DNA of 64,000 nucleotides from Sphagnum compactum (taxonomy: Eukaryota; Bryophyta; Sphagnopsida; Sphagnales), in contig OZ234499.1 in the NCBI GenBank assembly GCA_965153455.1, forward strand, positions 12,768,271 to 12,832,270, written 5' to 3'. The translations under genes and the position numbers were made by a program. Shown here one piece after another: positions 1 through 12,700 of the stretch (within the stretch, counting starts at the first letter, position 1; the number at the start of each line of letters is the position of its first letter). The notes under the pieces were generated by a model. That model did no database searches. It saw only the letters and a list, made by a program, of their open reading frames with translations, and was not told the DNA's origin.

Positions 1-724
1 CCTGTGCCGACATCATTTCCCTCGCCACCCGCGACGCTGTTGTCACTGTAAGATTCTCTTCAATCAGTCCTCCAAACTCAACAAGACTTAGCAACTTCAT
101 TGAGGCAAGTGGAAAGTTATTCCAAATAATCTAACAACTGTTGGCCTGATGCAGGCCGGAGGAGAGTATTACGCAGTCCCGACAGGGCGCAGAGATAGCC
201 GTGTGTCGCTGGCGTCTTCGGTAAACCTGCCAGGTCCCGGCTTCAGCATGGCCTCTGCCGCTTCCGCGTTCCAGGGCCGCGGTCTCAACATCACGGACAT
301 GGTCACTCTCCTCGGAGCTCACACAATGGGGGTGGCGCATTGCAAGTTCTTCTACGACCGTCTCTACAATTTCAGCGGAACCGGCCGCCAAGACCCCAGT
401 ATGGCACCCTCTCTGGTGGAGTCCTTGAAATCCATCTGTCCCGAAGCCTCAGCGGGCCTGGGCAACACAATAGCGCTGGACCAAGGGAGCGAGTTCGTCT
501 TCGACAAGAGCTACTACAACCAGTTGGAGAAGAACCATGGCATCCTACAGATCGACCAAGAGCTCACTCACGACCCCACAACGTCTAGCATTGTGAAGTC
601 ACTAGCTGGGCCAGCTAGCAGATTCGGGAGTAGCTTCGGGCAGGCGATGGTGAAAATGGGGAAAATCGGAGTGCTTACGGGTTCACAGGGCGAAATCCGC
701 AAAGTCTGCTCTCAAATCAACTAG
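1..724 (+). CDS. Class III secretory peroxidase, 3' part (5' end off window)
   Basis: Haem peroxidase of the plant secretory class III family, which oxidises phenolics with H2O2 in the cell wall or vacuole. Two exons are visible: 1-47 (reads SCADIISLATRDAVVT) and 155-724, separated by a 107-bp intron (GTAAGA...GATGCAG, phase 0). The ATG at 149 lies in the intron and is not a start. The second exon opens with AGGEYYAVPTGRRDS, then has the proximal haem ligand His (codon 320-322) in LLGAHTMGVAHC, a following disulphide Cys, the FDKSYYNQL and GILQIDQEL blocks and the C-terminal KMGKIGVLTGSQGEIRKVC block. About 204 residues are present of a usual 320-340; the signal peptide, distal His and first part of the fold lie to the left. 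The GIL-IDQ wording resembles the Arabidopsis PRX57 branch (from memory). No frameshift is visible, so it is probably functional. Confidence 0.95.
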
Positions 725-3700
725 AGACAAGTTGGCAATTTGCAGCACCACCTTAAGCAGCCAACATTTTTGTAGGATGCTGTTGTAGAACCAAATTCGC
801 AACATTCTTTTGTAACTGTAGACATGATTTTGGGGGCAAATTGCCCCCCCCCCAAAAAGATGTACTATACTGTAATTAATTAGCAATAGTGATTGAAGGG
901 CTCATGGCATTCAAGGCAGGAATCCTCAAGTGACACTCGGCACCTTCTTTGTATTGAGCTCCAAATTTTGTATAGTATGACATATCACATCTATCGCTCT
1001 AACTTTGGAATACGATTTTCTAATGTCCAAGATCATTTGCGAGTAATATTTCTATTCCTACCAAAAGAATTGTCCAGATGTACAAAAGTACTTACACAAA
1101 ATTCAACATGATGAAGAGATCCTAGGTAAAAAAGAATAGTTTATAACAAATAATTGTCACCCTATCAAAACTATCAAATGATTCCAAGAAAATGGCATTA
1201 AATAGTCCAATAAATATAGTCTTTTAAGGTGTATTGTTTATTAGCAATGTATTGTCAACATGAGTGTCATGGTATTTAGAAAATAAAATGTTAAATTGTT
1301 TGTGAAAAACAAGCTTGTTTAGATTAGCACACAAGAATGAGCATTTTAGGTGCATGGCTCTTAGCCTAGTATCATGGATGGATCGATAGTAATTTGCATT
1401 TCCCATTGAATTTCATCAAGTAATTATTGATATTGTGGCATTGGCTTGCAAACCATATATAAATAATGAATTGCGTTACACATTGTTCAAGGAATTCTTC
1501 GAATCTAGGCCTCAAAACAAGAATAAAATGTGATTGTGGCATGATGGAATTGGAATGTTACATATGTGCATAGGATAAGAGTGTTGTTTTGCGAATATGA
1601 CATAATTTTTAAAAGGGGGACATTCATTTGCTCATTCATGACAAATGTATGAAGAATGAAAAGGGTTGATCCCATGTGTTTGCCTTGTGTTGGATTCAGC
1701 TGAAAGCCATGAGAATGACACCCAAGACATCGATTCAGTTCATGGATGTATTTCAATTATTTTTCAAATATAGGGAACTTTGTCCTCACTTTGTCCTATA
1801 TATGATGTAAAACTTATGGTTGTCTTTTTCATCTAACCAAAATGTCTTTAGGGTGCAATTGCATTCACACATACCATCAACAATTGTAATCAATGTTTAG
1901 TTTCACGTATTTCAAATTGTAAAAAGAGAAAAAAATAAAAAATGGACTTGTTTAATTTTCAAAGACTATTATTTTCAATATATTGGTATACATATCCCAT
2001 AATTTAAACTAATCTAATGAATAAAAATTATCTAAAAACACTTTTTATGATATGTACCCAATGCTTTTAAATGGTAATGATGTAATAAAAACAACCAAAG
2101 CACAATTTGAAATTTTTTTAAATGATATAATTTTGAAAATAATTTAATACAAACCTTAACATAATCATATTAACAAAACTTTGCGAATTTCCAAAAAAAT
2201 TTAAAATGATGTATTGAAAAAATATTAAAAATATTCTTGAAAAAATAGCACTTGAAACAACACAAGTTTAAAGCAGTAGCATGTTCTGCATGCTAGTTGT
2301 GGTAGGCACACATAATGGAAATCTCAGTATTGTTTTTACGGGCAAAATTTCGCCTAAATTCAAAAAAGAAATCATTTTCAAAGTTTCAGTTGCCAAAATG
2401 AGAAAAAGTATAAATCACCAGATCCATACATTTCGTTTTATCATGTAGCCAAAAACATAAAAGGATGGTTAAACATTTGTACTTTATTTCTGATATATAG
2501 CCAGATTTGGCTAAATCTTCATAGGGATGACCACCACCTTTTTTACATCTTCCTATGGATGATAGCCACTTTGGGTACAAACAAAAATTTCTAAAATAAC
2601 AGTGAACAGGATACATCTTATAGAGGTAGATGCCAGTCTTTTCTTTTCTTTTCTTTTTGCAAATTATCGCCAAAAGGGAACACAGTTTGCTGAAAATGGA
2701 ATAACCTGTTTTGGCGTAATACTTTGTCCTATTATGCCTCTTAGTGTCTATTACACCCCCAAAGTGTGTATGATAAGACACGAAATTTGAGTCTGGGCAG
2801 CATCAAGTTCTGTTTGGTCATCACCAGACACATCTTGATCGGGCAATTGGGCAGTCATGGAAAAAAGAAGCAAACAGTACGTTTGTACAGTCTGCAATAA
2901 GGATCCATTGGTAATAATAACGTCCTCTGAGTTACCAGTTTTCTAAATTAAATTAAGAGTATGATTTGTTTATAATTTTGTGTGGAGTTAGTTTTCTCAC
3001 CAAGATGATGTTCTTCCTACCTGGGTACTTGATATTAATTTGGAAAACTCTTTTGGAAACCAACAAAGAGTTTCATATAGAATCATATATTTGGTAGGAA
3101 AGAGGACCTCATCAGGTGGAACCTCCTTCTGCCCTGGTTTTTTTAATTTAATCATCAGTAAAGGGGTCCTTGCTCCCCCCCCCTCGCCGCTTGGGGTTCT
3201 TTCATATACAAGCCAAGAGTCCAGGAGTCCTGGCCAGTGATTTTTTTTTGTGAAATTTTGCAACTTGGCCGAGGACCTTAAATCTTTCTTCTAGGATAAC
3301 ATAGAATTGCATAAAAAGCTCGGTGTGTTTAGAGTAGTCAATAGTTTGTTCTCAAATAATTAATATAATTTTTTTGAAATAAATTAAATAATTTCTTTTA
3401 AATCCTGAAATATTATACTTTTCAACATGGAATCTTTAAAATAAAATAATTATTCAACACTGAAATGTTGAACTTGTCATGGTAGGATGTTACCATGTAA
3501 CTATCTCACCCCAAAAGAACCCCCCCCAATAAGCACACTTTTAATCACATAAATGATGCCCATCATCATCACATTAAAGTTCCCATGGATCAATAATACA
3601 CAATTTGAAGGCTACTTAAGATTTCCTTAAACCCTCATTAGGTTAAAAATTTCATAACATGCATCATCATCATTATCAATTATTTTCTCACCAACCTTCC

Positions 3701-4380
3701 TGTTGGGACATATGGATGTGGTCGTCCTGTCAAAAACAAACATACATACACCTAGCCAATCAGGGTATTTTTTCCAACTTTGTGAGGTAGGTATACTGGC
3801 CTTCATCCACAAGAGGAATGGGCCAAATCTGGCTACAGGTCAGAGAAGAAAGTAGAAATTTTCTTGAATCCTACTATGTTTTGGCAACCTTGAGGAACAT
3901 ATTGTTTAAATATGATGACTTCAGGTTTTTTTCTCTCATAATGTGGCAACTTTTGGCACAGTATTTCCAAAAAAGTTCCTTTTTATCATGCGCACTCAAC
4001 TTTCTTTTGTCATTGTGAAATTCAACCGAAAATAACATGGGAACCAATGTGGTGATGGGGAGTTGAGCCTCAATTGCAAAGAGGAAGAGAGAGCAATTTC
4101 TTCCAATATAGAATATGAGTTTGAAGACTACTAAACTATTCAACTGTAGATTATTATTTTTATTTGTTTTCAACAATAATTTCCCAAATATACAGCCTTT
4201 CATTAGTTAAATTGCAAATAAGAGAGAGGCATACACACACGTTAGGAGATGTTGCAGGAAGAAAAGTTGCAAAATGTAAATTCAGAATCAACCTTCAAAA
4301 CACAAAAGGTGATTGCAGGAAAAGAAAACCCAAAAGTAAACAAGAACAAAATGCATTTGAATGAGCTACAGCTGCAGCAT
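725..4380. other. AT-rich intergenic region downstream of the peroxidase
   Basis: No convincing coding exon on either strand; open frames are short and AT-driven. It contains one copy of the dispersed repeat family (2340-2580) listed separately. Poly-C and poly-T runs (for example 845-856 and 3174-3183) are scattered through it. The peroxidase 3' UTR and poly(A) site must lie at its left edge, but no strong AATAAA is seen close to the stop. Confidence 0.6.
2340..2580 (+). repeat. Dispersed repeat family, copy 1
   Basis: Shares an ordered set of blocks with copies at 8638, 43925, 58630 (minus) and a partial at 28780: GCAAAATTTCGCC at the left, a CCAGAT block, GTAGCCAAAAA, a GGATGGTTAAACATTTGTAC block, TATAGCCAGATTTGGCTAAA, then two similar half-units built on CATCTTCCTATGGATGAT and GCCACTT. 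No coding capacity and no terminal inverted repeat were recognised. The family is not one I can name. Confidence 0.7.
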
Positions 4381-4432
4381 CTGATTAATGAATAATTCAA
4401 TTTTCTTTGAAGCAATAACAATAGAACTTGTA

Positions 4433-4853
4433 CAGTGCCAAACAATTGCCAAAATAAGAAACCTTAAAGAGGAGGTGGTGAAAGTGCAAATAAATGACCT
4501 TGATGTTTTTTTTCCAACAAACTGTGTCATTTTTTCAACCAAAAATCTGGAAAATTTTATTTTTCTTGTGTAAATTTGACTTTTTTGGGGGGAGACCTTC
4601 GACTAATATTCTATATAAACAGACCCTGGCTGTAAATGTGATCTGAACTGGTATTAACGCCTTGACACAATAATAGTAGAATCTATACAGTGCCAAACAA
4701 TTGCAAAAAAACCAAATCCCAAAAACAAATAAAAATCAAATTTCCAATAAATGTTCTCGCCGTAGAATCTGCTTCATGAATTATTTGCATCAAGTCCTCG
4801 AAATTTTTAATTATAAAATTTGTACAGTGCCAACCATTGAAACAAGAAAAACA
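4433..4853 (+). repeat. Three degenerate copies of a GTACAGTGCCAA block upstream of PAH gene 1
   Basis: ACAGTGCCAA recurs near 4435, 4691 and 4824, each preceded by an A/T-rich AATAATAGAA-like stretch and mostly followed by CAATTG or CATTG. A related block (CTGCACAATGCCAACGG) sits at about 59053 upstream of PAH gene 2. The blocks look like remnants of a duplicated upstream sequence rather than a precise tandem array. Confidence 0.55.
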
Positions 4854-4855
4854 TC

Positions 4856-5014
4856 GACGTCTGTCCGTTATTCGGGTGCAGGGTGCCGCGTTAGTGGTTT
4901 CTGCAGCGGACGTCCATGTCCGTCCTCACTGGCCACTATTTCTGCCAAAGAGACGTCGAGGTCCGTCCTGAATCCCGAGTGCTTTTTTTTTGCCGCCTCT
5001 GAGAGGTCGACGTC
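4856..5014 (+). promoter_or_regulatory. Four GACGTC (C-box) palindromes in the PAH gene 1 upstream region
   Basis: GACGTC occurs at 4856-4861, 4909-4914, 4952-4957 and 5009-5014, each followed within a few bases by GTCCGT. The surrounding units repeat about every 42-57 bp, so the sites sit in a degenerate tandem repeat. GACGTC is the core bound by plant bZIP factors of the TGA and HY5 type (family knowledge). That the sites are used is inference. Confidence 0.6.
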
Positions 5015-5062
5015 GGTCCGTTCTTCTCGTGCCTTACAAGCTGCTCTGTTGGCGCCGCTCTT

Positions 5063-5096
5063 CACCCATCAACCAAGTACTCCTTAAACGGCGCCA
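5063..5096 (+). promoter_or_regulatory. Conserved upstream block shared by PAH genes 1 and 2
   Basis: The block begins CACCCATCAACCAAGTACTC and ends TCCTTAAACGG. It is framed by two GGCGCC palindromes here. A near-identical block at 59192 and a diverged tandem copy at 59150 lie in front of PAH gene 2. It lies about 330 bp before the gene 1 ATG. It may be core promoter or early leader sequence; conservation is seen, function is inferred. Confidence 0.6.
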
Positions 5097-5229
5097 AATC
5101 ATGATGTATTCGTTCTTCGCATCATGTGGGGGCCAGTACGTGGTCCGTCTCCCAGTAGGAGCTGGTAGTTTCTTGTGAGCTCGAAGTGTTTGATGGAAAT
5201 TTATTAAAGAGCGTCGTCGTGACTCGCAC

Positions 5230-5397
5230 CTGGCATTTGCAATTACAATTTTCACACGTTCTTTTCTTTCGTCTTCATGTCATCGTCTTCTTCGCGTATG
5301 TGTTCTGCGTTTCAGTGGCTTGCTTGTTGTTTGTTTGTGTTCTTTCGCGATCAACTTTGAGTTTTGAAGTGTTTGTAGTATTCTCGTCAGCGTTATC
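5230..5397 (+). promoter_or_regulatory. 5' leader module of PAH gene 1
   Basis: A T/C-rich leader containing TCATCGTCTTCTTCGCGTAT, GTGTTCTGCGTTTCAG and GCTTGCTTGTTGTTTGTTTG. A related module appears twice inside the reading frame of PAH gene 2 and twice in the leader of PAH gene 3. It contains ATGs (5186, 5277) out of the main frame, so upstream-ORF control is possible if transcription starts early enough. Confidence 0.5.
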
Positions 5398-6048
5398 ATG
5401 GCCCTTCTCATCCTCTCTGTCCTGGCCGACTCGCGTCTGATCAATTGGAGCTTGAGCAAACGTGAGAAGTTTGCTCGCCGCTTCGATCATGCTGTGGAAG
5501 AGAATTACGAGGACGACGCTGTGGAAGGAGACAAGAAGACTTATCAGCAGTTCCTAGGCGTTGCGGCTGATTTTAAGCAGCAGCTTATTGACATTCCCGG
5601 GTTGGTAGAGCGCGTGAAAGTTCTTCTCGACGGCGAGTGGGGACTCCTTCGTACCTTCGCTTGGATGCTTCCGGCTGACTACGCGAGCAGGCTCGAGGAG
5701 GAGGTTTTGGTCAAGCAGCAGGCAGAGGCGGCAGAACGCGAGAGTGTGCGTATTCTGAAAGCTCCCCTCGAGACCATGACCCAAGAGACAGCGAACGAAC
5801 TTGCCCTGGCTTACGTGAGGAAAGTGCAGACCAAATACAGCGAGCTCAACCAGGTGCATGTGTACCACGCGTTCCTGGGTGCCTTGAACATGCTGAAGTC
5901 CGGCGAGAAGAGCTACGCTGAAGTGCAGAGCAAGGTTACCTCTTTGTTCGAGGCCGAGAATCCAGAACTGCTAGAGGAATTTCGCATGTTCCTCCCTGTA
6001 GCCTTATCATCGACGGGCTCTGGTGTGGATTTGCAAGGTATTACGTGA
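5398..6048 (+). CDS. PAH gene 1: small SIN3-type paired amphipathic helix protein, two PAH domains
   Basis: A 216-residue open frame with two PAH domains. PAH1 covers roughly residues 24-92 (YQQFLGVAADFKQQLIDIPG, then VKVLLDGEWGLLRTFAWMLP) and PAH2 about 134-200 (VRKVQTKYSELNQVHVYHAF, then the SGEKSYAEV and EEFRMFLP parts). In SIN3 co-repressors PAH domains bind short helices of transcription factors; here the histone deacetylase interaction and C-terminal regions of SIN3 are absent. The start is supported by PAH gene 3, whose first residues align (both have NWS near residue 18). After FRMFLP the frame runs on for 16 residues to a TGA, while genes 2 and 3 stop earlier. The end overlaps a GCAAG|GTATTA splice-donor-like site also found past the stops of genes 2 and 3, so the real C-terminus may be spliced. 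Nuclear function is inferred. Confidence 0.85.
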   Translation: MALLILSVLADSRLINWSLSKREKFARRFDHAVEENYEDDAVEGDKKTYQQFLGVAADFKQQLIDIPGLVERVKVLLDGEWGLLRTFAWMLPADYASRLEEEVLVKQQAEAAERESVRILKAPLETMTQETANELALAYVRKVQTKYSELNQVHVYHAFLGALNMLKSGEKSYAEVQSKVTSLFEAENPELLEEFRMFLPVALSSTGSGVDLQGIT

Positions 6049-6860
6049 ACCAGAACACCTTATGCAGCTTGTTGCCGTGTGATTTCTCTAGTAGATGCTC
6101 AGGACTCTGACCCTCATGCAGAGAAATACTGCTGGTTGTTGCGAAGAGACTTATATCTATCGTTTGTTGAGAAAGGATTTGCTAAAGGACAATGCATGGT
6201 GCAGGATCACTGAGGCCGTGATCGTCAATAAGTTTTCCTTGCTGAACTGAGAATTCTTTTGTATCTGTATACTTAGGCAAAGCTTGCATTCAGCTTGTTC
6301 ATTCTTGCTAAGTGAAGTTTCTAACAGTACTAACAGGGGTAGTAGGTGCTAATACAAGGTATCATCTCCAGTGTTTTCTGATCTGCCTTGGTTCTTCTAG
6401 TTCATTTTAATTGCGCACTTAACAGAGAGACAAGGAGGGGTGGTGGGTTTTCTTTTGGTGCAGCGCTGCTGAATAAAATGCAAACGATGCGTTTTTGAAA
6501 TCAGAATCAAGTGGTGGCGGTTGCTGCAAGAATGCCCTTACGTATCTTGGCTTCCTACAGGTTGTGCAGATGTAGTATCGATATGTTTACATGCAGTTTG
6601 CTTGGACTTGTAAACTCATGAACAATGACAGGAATCTTGATCAGCATGTGTATGTACATCAGTGGGACTTCAATGAACAATGACAGGATTTCCATCTTCA
6701 GCTTTTCTTTGGGTGTCTTTGCTTTTTGTAGTCTTCTTTTTCAAGTGTATCCGTACATGTGCACATGATCATGTTGCTTTCATGAGTTGTTTGTCTAAAT
6801 GGTCAGGGTTAGTGTGTTAATCCTGTCATTTCCACACTGTCTAGGTAAGCCCTTGACCAT
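6049..6860 (+). other. 3' region of PAH gene 1, homologous to that of PAH gene 2
   Basis: Blocks shared in order with the region after PAH gene 2: TTTGAGAAAGGATTTGCT-like (about 6169 against 60138), GAATAAAATG at 6472 (against GAATAATAAATG at 60424), TATCTTGGCTTCCTACAG at about 6543 (against 60467), and a single ATGAACAATGACAGGATTTC unit at 6672. GAATAAA is a good poly(A) signal candidate. If the donor at the coding end is used, the CCTACAG at 6560 is a candidate acceptor. Confidence 0.55.
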
Positions 6861-9786
6861 ACAACCCATTAAGGTGGTGCTGTTGGATTGAACTTCTACA
6901 AGGTCTAAGCCCAATAATACACCCCATGATTAAATATTGTGATGGTGGCTGAACTCTGCAGCTTGGCACATACTGTGATTTGAAGGAGCCCTTGGTTTAG
7001 CTTGAGGCCCCTTTCCACATACCTTGAACTGCTGATTACATCATGCAGAGTAGTATTCATGACTTGTAGTTCAATCTTCAGACTAAAAATGCTAGATGCT
7101 TTGTTCCGATTAGAAAATGAGGTACATGTTGCTCAATGCTGGATCATCTTTCTAACCCTCTAATCATTGGGCATCTTAAGGCATGGGAAACTACTTAAAA
7201 ACTGCCTCTACATGATCCTAGAAGCCAGACACAGTGATTTTTTCACGTGATCACATCAAAACTCTAATACACAAGTCTCTTGTCTTCTGATGCTCAGTGG
7301 AATGTGGATATTCAGCTATTCACCAACACTGAATTGGTTGCCAGTACCGCACTTGGAAGTTCTCTCCACACAGCTAGGTCATCAAATATGGATCATGTTT
7401 GATCAGTTGTGCTCAATGCACTTTTTAGTGTCCTCTTGAGTTGCTGGTAGGGAGATTTGTGGAATGTAAAATTATGATCAACATGATGTCTGGTTTGATG
7501 TTGCACCTTTCCTGTTGCCCTGAACCATAAAGAATCTCATGGATCTCTGCACTACTGCTCTATCTGATGATTTTCTACTGTTTAAACAGGAGGATCATCA
7601 GGCACTTTGGATCCACCTCTTGAAAATATTGTCTCTAGAAAAATATATTTGAACACACTTTCATCCGTACTAGGAGCTGATACATGTGTACTGATTCTAC
7701 TTCAAAACATGAGATCATGCAAATGGTGTACAAGACCCAAAGCCCCACCATCGAAGCATTTTCAACCAGAAATTCAAAAAAAAAACTGAAGTTCTCCAAA
7801 ACTATTTGTAGGCTTGCAGGTCTGCTCTTGAGACGTTTCATATGTACATATCAAGAGCATGCTTAAAGCCATATTATGAAAATTGTCTGCCAAAAGTACT
7901 TAACAACTGTTTGACATAGTGATGGATTTGAGAGTATAACACAGCTCATTCTAGGTTTCTTCTTGAATCTATGTAAACTAATTTTGATGGGACATGTAAG
8001 AGCCTCTTAAGTGCAGTAGTAAGGACCTTCTCTCAGAGTTGGCCTCCATCATGTGGTTGTGGGCCCAGAGACATGTTAATTAGAACTGATGAATGGTGCC
8101 ATATACTTAAGTTTTTGAATGGACAAATTTTGCAAAAACATGCTTCCAGAATGTATGCCACAAATTTGTTACATTCCTTTGAAGAAGCAGGGCATGCCTT
8201 GTTTGCTGCAGGCTTGGTTTTTTCTTTCCCCCTCTTGATTTCCTTAGAATCCAATATTGGTGTTACAAAGGAGTAGTATTCCAATAACTGCCATTTGAAA
8301 CATGCAACCCTGTTCAGTCATTCTTCATATATCCTATATAACATGCCTCAGCATCACAACTGAAGACCATTTTCAAAATCCATTTAATATTTGGACTTTC
8401 AGAAATATGCATTATGGCACATATACATGTACATATTCCAGGTGAGAAAAAAAGCCCACTCCAATATATGTCTTAATTTTGGGTTCAACATTCCAAAAAA
8501 TGGGTTTTGTGTCTTCAACTTTGCAGATTGTTCACTAAAACATGGAGTTCCTTTAGGGGAGAAATGATAGGCACCAGAATCAATGGTACCCCTTTTCCAT
8601 TGGAGACTGGGGGGCTCTGGTCCACAGCATTTTTTTTTGGTGAAATTTCGCCGAAAGGCAAAATTAAAATGAAATTATTGAAAATGAAGTTACTTTTTTT
8701 ATTTCAATCATCAGAAGGTGGGGGAAAAAATAAGAAAAAAGCCACCAGATTCCTACATTTGGTTTCAGTAAATAGTCAGAAATATTGAAGAATAATTGAA
8801 GATTTGTCCTACATATCTGGTTTATAGCCAGATTTGGGTAAATCTTCCTGAGGATGATTGCCACTTTTTCTGCATCTTCCTATGGTTGAACACCACTAAG
8901 GCTGCACCAAAAAATCCTAGAAAAACCATCAGTCCTGGATAGTGGGAATTTGCTTGAACAATATGGAATACAAAAAAAAGTTTCAAAACTAACAATCAGA
9001 ATCCAATCTCATTCCACCATGAGGATGATTGGGGAAGATAACATTCGTTCTTGATATTTAGCCCAAAGCAAAGTGTCCTAATCATATAACTCTCTACACC
9101 TGTTCTTATACACAAGCTATAATCTAGAGTTGACCATGTGCATGAACTCTTTTGATCAGTGGCACAGCTATAAAGAGCACCTGTCTTTGGTCTAGCTACA
9201 ATAATCTTAAACAGACCCTATGTCATTCAAACAAGTGCAAAGCAGAAAGACAACCTCTACACAGCAATCTCAGTTCATTAACATGAAAGGCCTGAGAACT
9301 ACAAAAACTGTATTGAATAAAAAACTGCACTCAGCAGCATTTCTGGAACTGGACAAATTCTTCACATGCCCTTCCTTATATCTGGAGTTGTATGAAATGC
9401 ACACACTCAGAACTCTGGAAAAACTTAATGAAGCACTACCTGATTCTTTGTAAAGACAACTCACCAAAGCAATAGAAACAAGTTTTCAAGGACGTTTAAG
9501 CCTGGAATCTGGATGTGCTAAATTTTATGGTGCATAAGATTCAAGCAAAACATATTTAAGAAGAGAACCTGATATGTGACCTTGCCACAAATGAACCCAA
9601 GCTAAGGTCTAAATGCTTACCAGTCATAGGATGAGAGTAGCCTTCACATTGTGATCACTTACAATGATCCACATGACAAAGAATGCAACACAATGTATAG
9701 ACAGCAGAAGAACGTTGCAACTTCAATCACAATAGCCCTCAAACATTGCCTGAAAAAAGCATGGTGGGTTCCCCCAGCAATATTGG
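6861..9786. other. Gap between PAH gene 1 and the minus-strand gene
   Basis: No exon could be supported. The stretch contains one copy of the dispersed repeat family (8638-8905) and otherwise moderately AT-rich sequence with only short open frames. Confidence 0.5.
8638..8905 (+). repeat. Dispersed repeat family, copy 2
   Basis: Same order of blocks as copy 1: TGAAATTTCGCCG, CCACCAGATTCCTACATTTG, TATAGCCAGATTTGGGTAAA, CTTCCTGAGGATGATTGCCA, then CATCTTCCTATGG and CACCACTAAGGCTGC. Downstream similarity to copy 1 continues for about 25 bp (ACCAAAAAATCCTAGAAAAA). Confidence 0.7.
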
Positions 9787-12700
9787 TCAGGCCCACCCAT
9801 CTTCAACCCTTGATTGCTGCATGCATTGGAGACCTTCGGTCACACAGTTCTTCTCTGCTGTTGGTTCCAGAATCAAAACATCTTCTTGGGATATCTCTGC
9901 TTTCAGATCAGCACCAACATATGGGGATTTTGGACTGCAGAATTAGCACCTTAGTGTTAAAGATCTGAACCTAAAAATTCCTGCATGGTTTACAAATCAT
10001 CCTCACAAAAAATAAAGCTGAGGAGGTTGAAACTAATTTGGCATTCTTGAACAAATGAGAAAGAGCCACAAGAGAGGCATAACCCTTCAATTGTTTGTAG
10101 TTACAAGTTCATAGTGCTCAGGAAAAAATAAAGGCATGCCAATTCCCATATTCATAAGGCTTGAAGGTTTGGGTATGTAAATTTGCTTTGTTCTTCAATG
10201 TATTGATCTCAGGGATTGATTGAATTAATCAGTACAACCCAAGCTTGTATCATCATCAAACAGCAAGCATATCAGTGGAAGCACAGGAAACCTACACCTC
10301 ACTGTTGTTGTTTGTCCAATCAATGTGCTCCTGGAATTTTTCTCAAGCTAAGCAACACATAACAAAATAAAAGCCCTAAAAACAAGCTAGCAAATACATA
10401 GACATCCAAATTATCAAAGGAATATAAGTGAATTGAAGGAAAATTTATGATTCTCAACAGGGGAAATTTTGAAAGAAAAGTAATGGCCACTCTCTTGCTA
10501 GTTAATTCCAAAGGTGAGGCAATACCATCATCTAGTTCATCATACCTCAATCAGAGCTGCTCTTCAAAAGCAATGGAGCTGGTTTTGTCGTGAGAATGGG
10601 TTGCATTTTTGCTACTCCCTCCAGTAACAGCCTCATTGCTCAGTCTCTGCCCATGCATATAAGATCAAACTAGATCAATGAAGATTAGCCAAAGACAGTC
10701 AATCTCCAACTGAAATTATCAACCTTATTATTTGAGTATGCAATACATACCACCTTGGAAGATTGGTCAGTCAAACACAATTAGATAAAGAGATTTTGTC
10801 ATAACTACAGTATGTTCCATACTCCTAGTAAGGATTTCCTTACATAAGAAAAGTGCTGCCCTCAGATAATTACTAGGACACTGACTACCCTGGATCAACT
10901 TCATGCTAATAGTCACCACCAACAGGCTCAGCCAAATTGTAAGATACAACTATCTTACAAAGAGCATGGAGGCCACACAAGACCTTCTGACCTCAACCAT
11001 GGCAAATCTGTGGCCTTGAGGTGGTCCACAATGTTGTTGTCAATCACATCTGAGTGACCCATCTCACTTCATGAACCTGAAAGTGTTGCTGTGAACCTGA
11101 ACTTGGAAAGTCTCCTACCATGAAATTAGGGCTATAGCCAGTGATTGCTACTTGGACATCTCCCTCAACCTGACAATCGTCCTATCCCCATCAAATGCTT
11201 GTTGCAACATCATTGCATATCCCAGAGTCCCAAGGAGTAGCCCTAGCTTTCTCACCAAATCAGACAAGTCCCAGGTGTTAGAAAAAGTGCCATAGCACAA
11301 TTCCAAGGCTCAATGCACAGACGAGGACACAATGTGCATTCCATTAGGGTGTTTTTGAGGACACATTTCTGGCAATAGATAAACACAATGGAATGCAAAT
11401 TTCAATGTGTCAGAGTAAAAGGTCTAAAGCAAGGAGTTCCCTTCAAAGCAGTTGCCTTTTCATCAGTTGATTGTGAAAGTTCAGTTCTCCAATGGCGGTC
11501 AACAACAGCATGTTTCATTTCCTTCCTTGTTCACTTATGCACGAGACTCCAGCTGACCAACAGTTGCTAGATCAGGAGAGCCAGCTGAAGATGCCAATCC
11601 AACGGCTCTCAATTTCCATTGCTACACAACAAACAGGAAGCAGATATTGGTTCTACATTTGGGGATTAGCACATCAAGCTTGTTGGGAAGCGCAAAAACT
11701 ACTGTAAGAAATTCCAAACTGAAGAGAAAACAATGCCTGACATGGATGGACACTCCACAGTAGAACATTGTCACAAACTCAAACAAGATTTTGGAATCTA
11801 ATGATCCCACAGGAATTCCAGCTGTGTTGAGAGGCCCAGGATGGTGTATAATGTTAAGCTCCTCAATTCTTGGATGCTGCAAAAGCTAAGAAAGTGTAAG
11901 AGGTTTCTTTTGTAGAATTACAACAACGTCAAATGAACAAATGACATAGACCATTGCTAGTATTAGCAACTAGCAACAATACGGCATTCTTTGTGCTGAA
12001 GTCACAGCTTTGAGGACCTGATGTTGAGGGCAGGGTTTCTATCCAGTAGCAAGTGAAAGAACGGGGGCTACAAGGATTACAGTCTAAGAAGGATGAGAAA
12101 TAGTGACACCCAAAGTGGTTAAGAACTGATGAGATATTTGACATACTTCTTGGGAAGTGGAAGACTTGTAATGCTCAATTACATTCTACAGTGAAATGGA
12201 AGTTTCATCGAGACAGAAATCTGGTGTGCATTGGCTGTTGATATAGATACATTAGATTTATGATGTACAAAAAGGAATTCCAGCCCCGTACCCTAGCCTA
12301 GTCAGGACTTCCTGGAGACAGTCCCTCTGCAATTCTCTGTCAATTCCTTCAACCTGCTCTGTCTTTCTAGCCAGGGGCTGCTCATCAGCCCTAACATCAT
12401 CTTTGACAGACAGATGCTCATCAAAAGGTGTGCCCACAAAACCATACTCTCCTCTTGTACCTATAGTAGAAACTTCCCTGTTTTAACAAACATAAATCAC
12501 CGATAAGCGAACTAAACACAGTGATAAGAATCATAACAATGAGTTGCAAAAAGTAAGAAGAAACTAGCATGTCAAAATGCAGGAATGCATCTGTTCTACA
12601 AAGGTTGCAAACCAATAATACCCGCAAAAACACTGTTGAGACCTCTCTCTCTCTCTCTTTCTCTGAGGGCCGTGGAGTGCTCATCAACAGACCATTCTGC

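Noticed and set aside
149-154. ATG at 149 as start of the peroxidase
   Set aside because: It lies in the last bases of an intron (GATGCAG); the upstream exon 1-47 continues the protein.
4868-5255. Minus-strand frames of 65-73 codons in the PAH gene 1 promoter
   Set aside because: They cover the GACGTC repeat region and the shared promoter block; composition follows the repeat.
5554-5868. Minus-strand 104-codon frame opposite PAH gene 1
   Set aside because: Shadow of the PAH coding sequence; no domain and no splice context.
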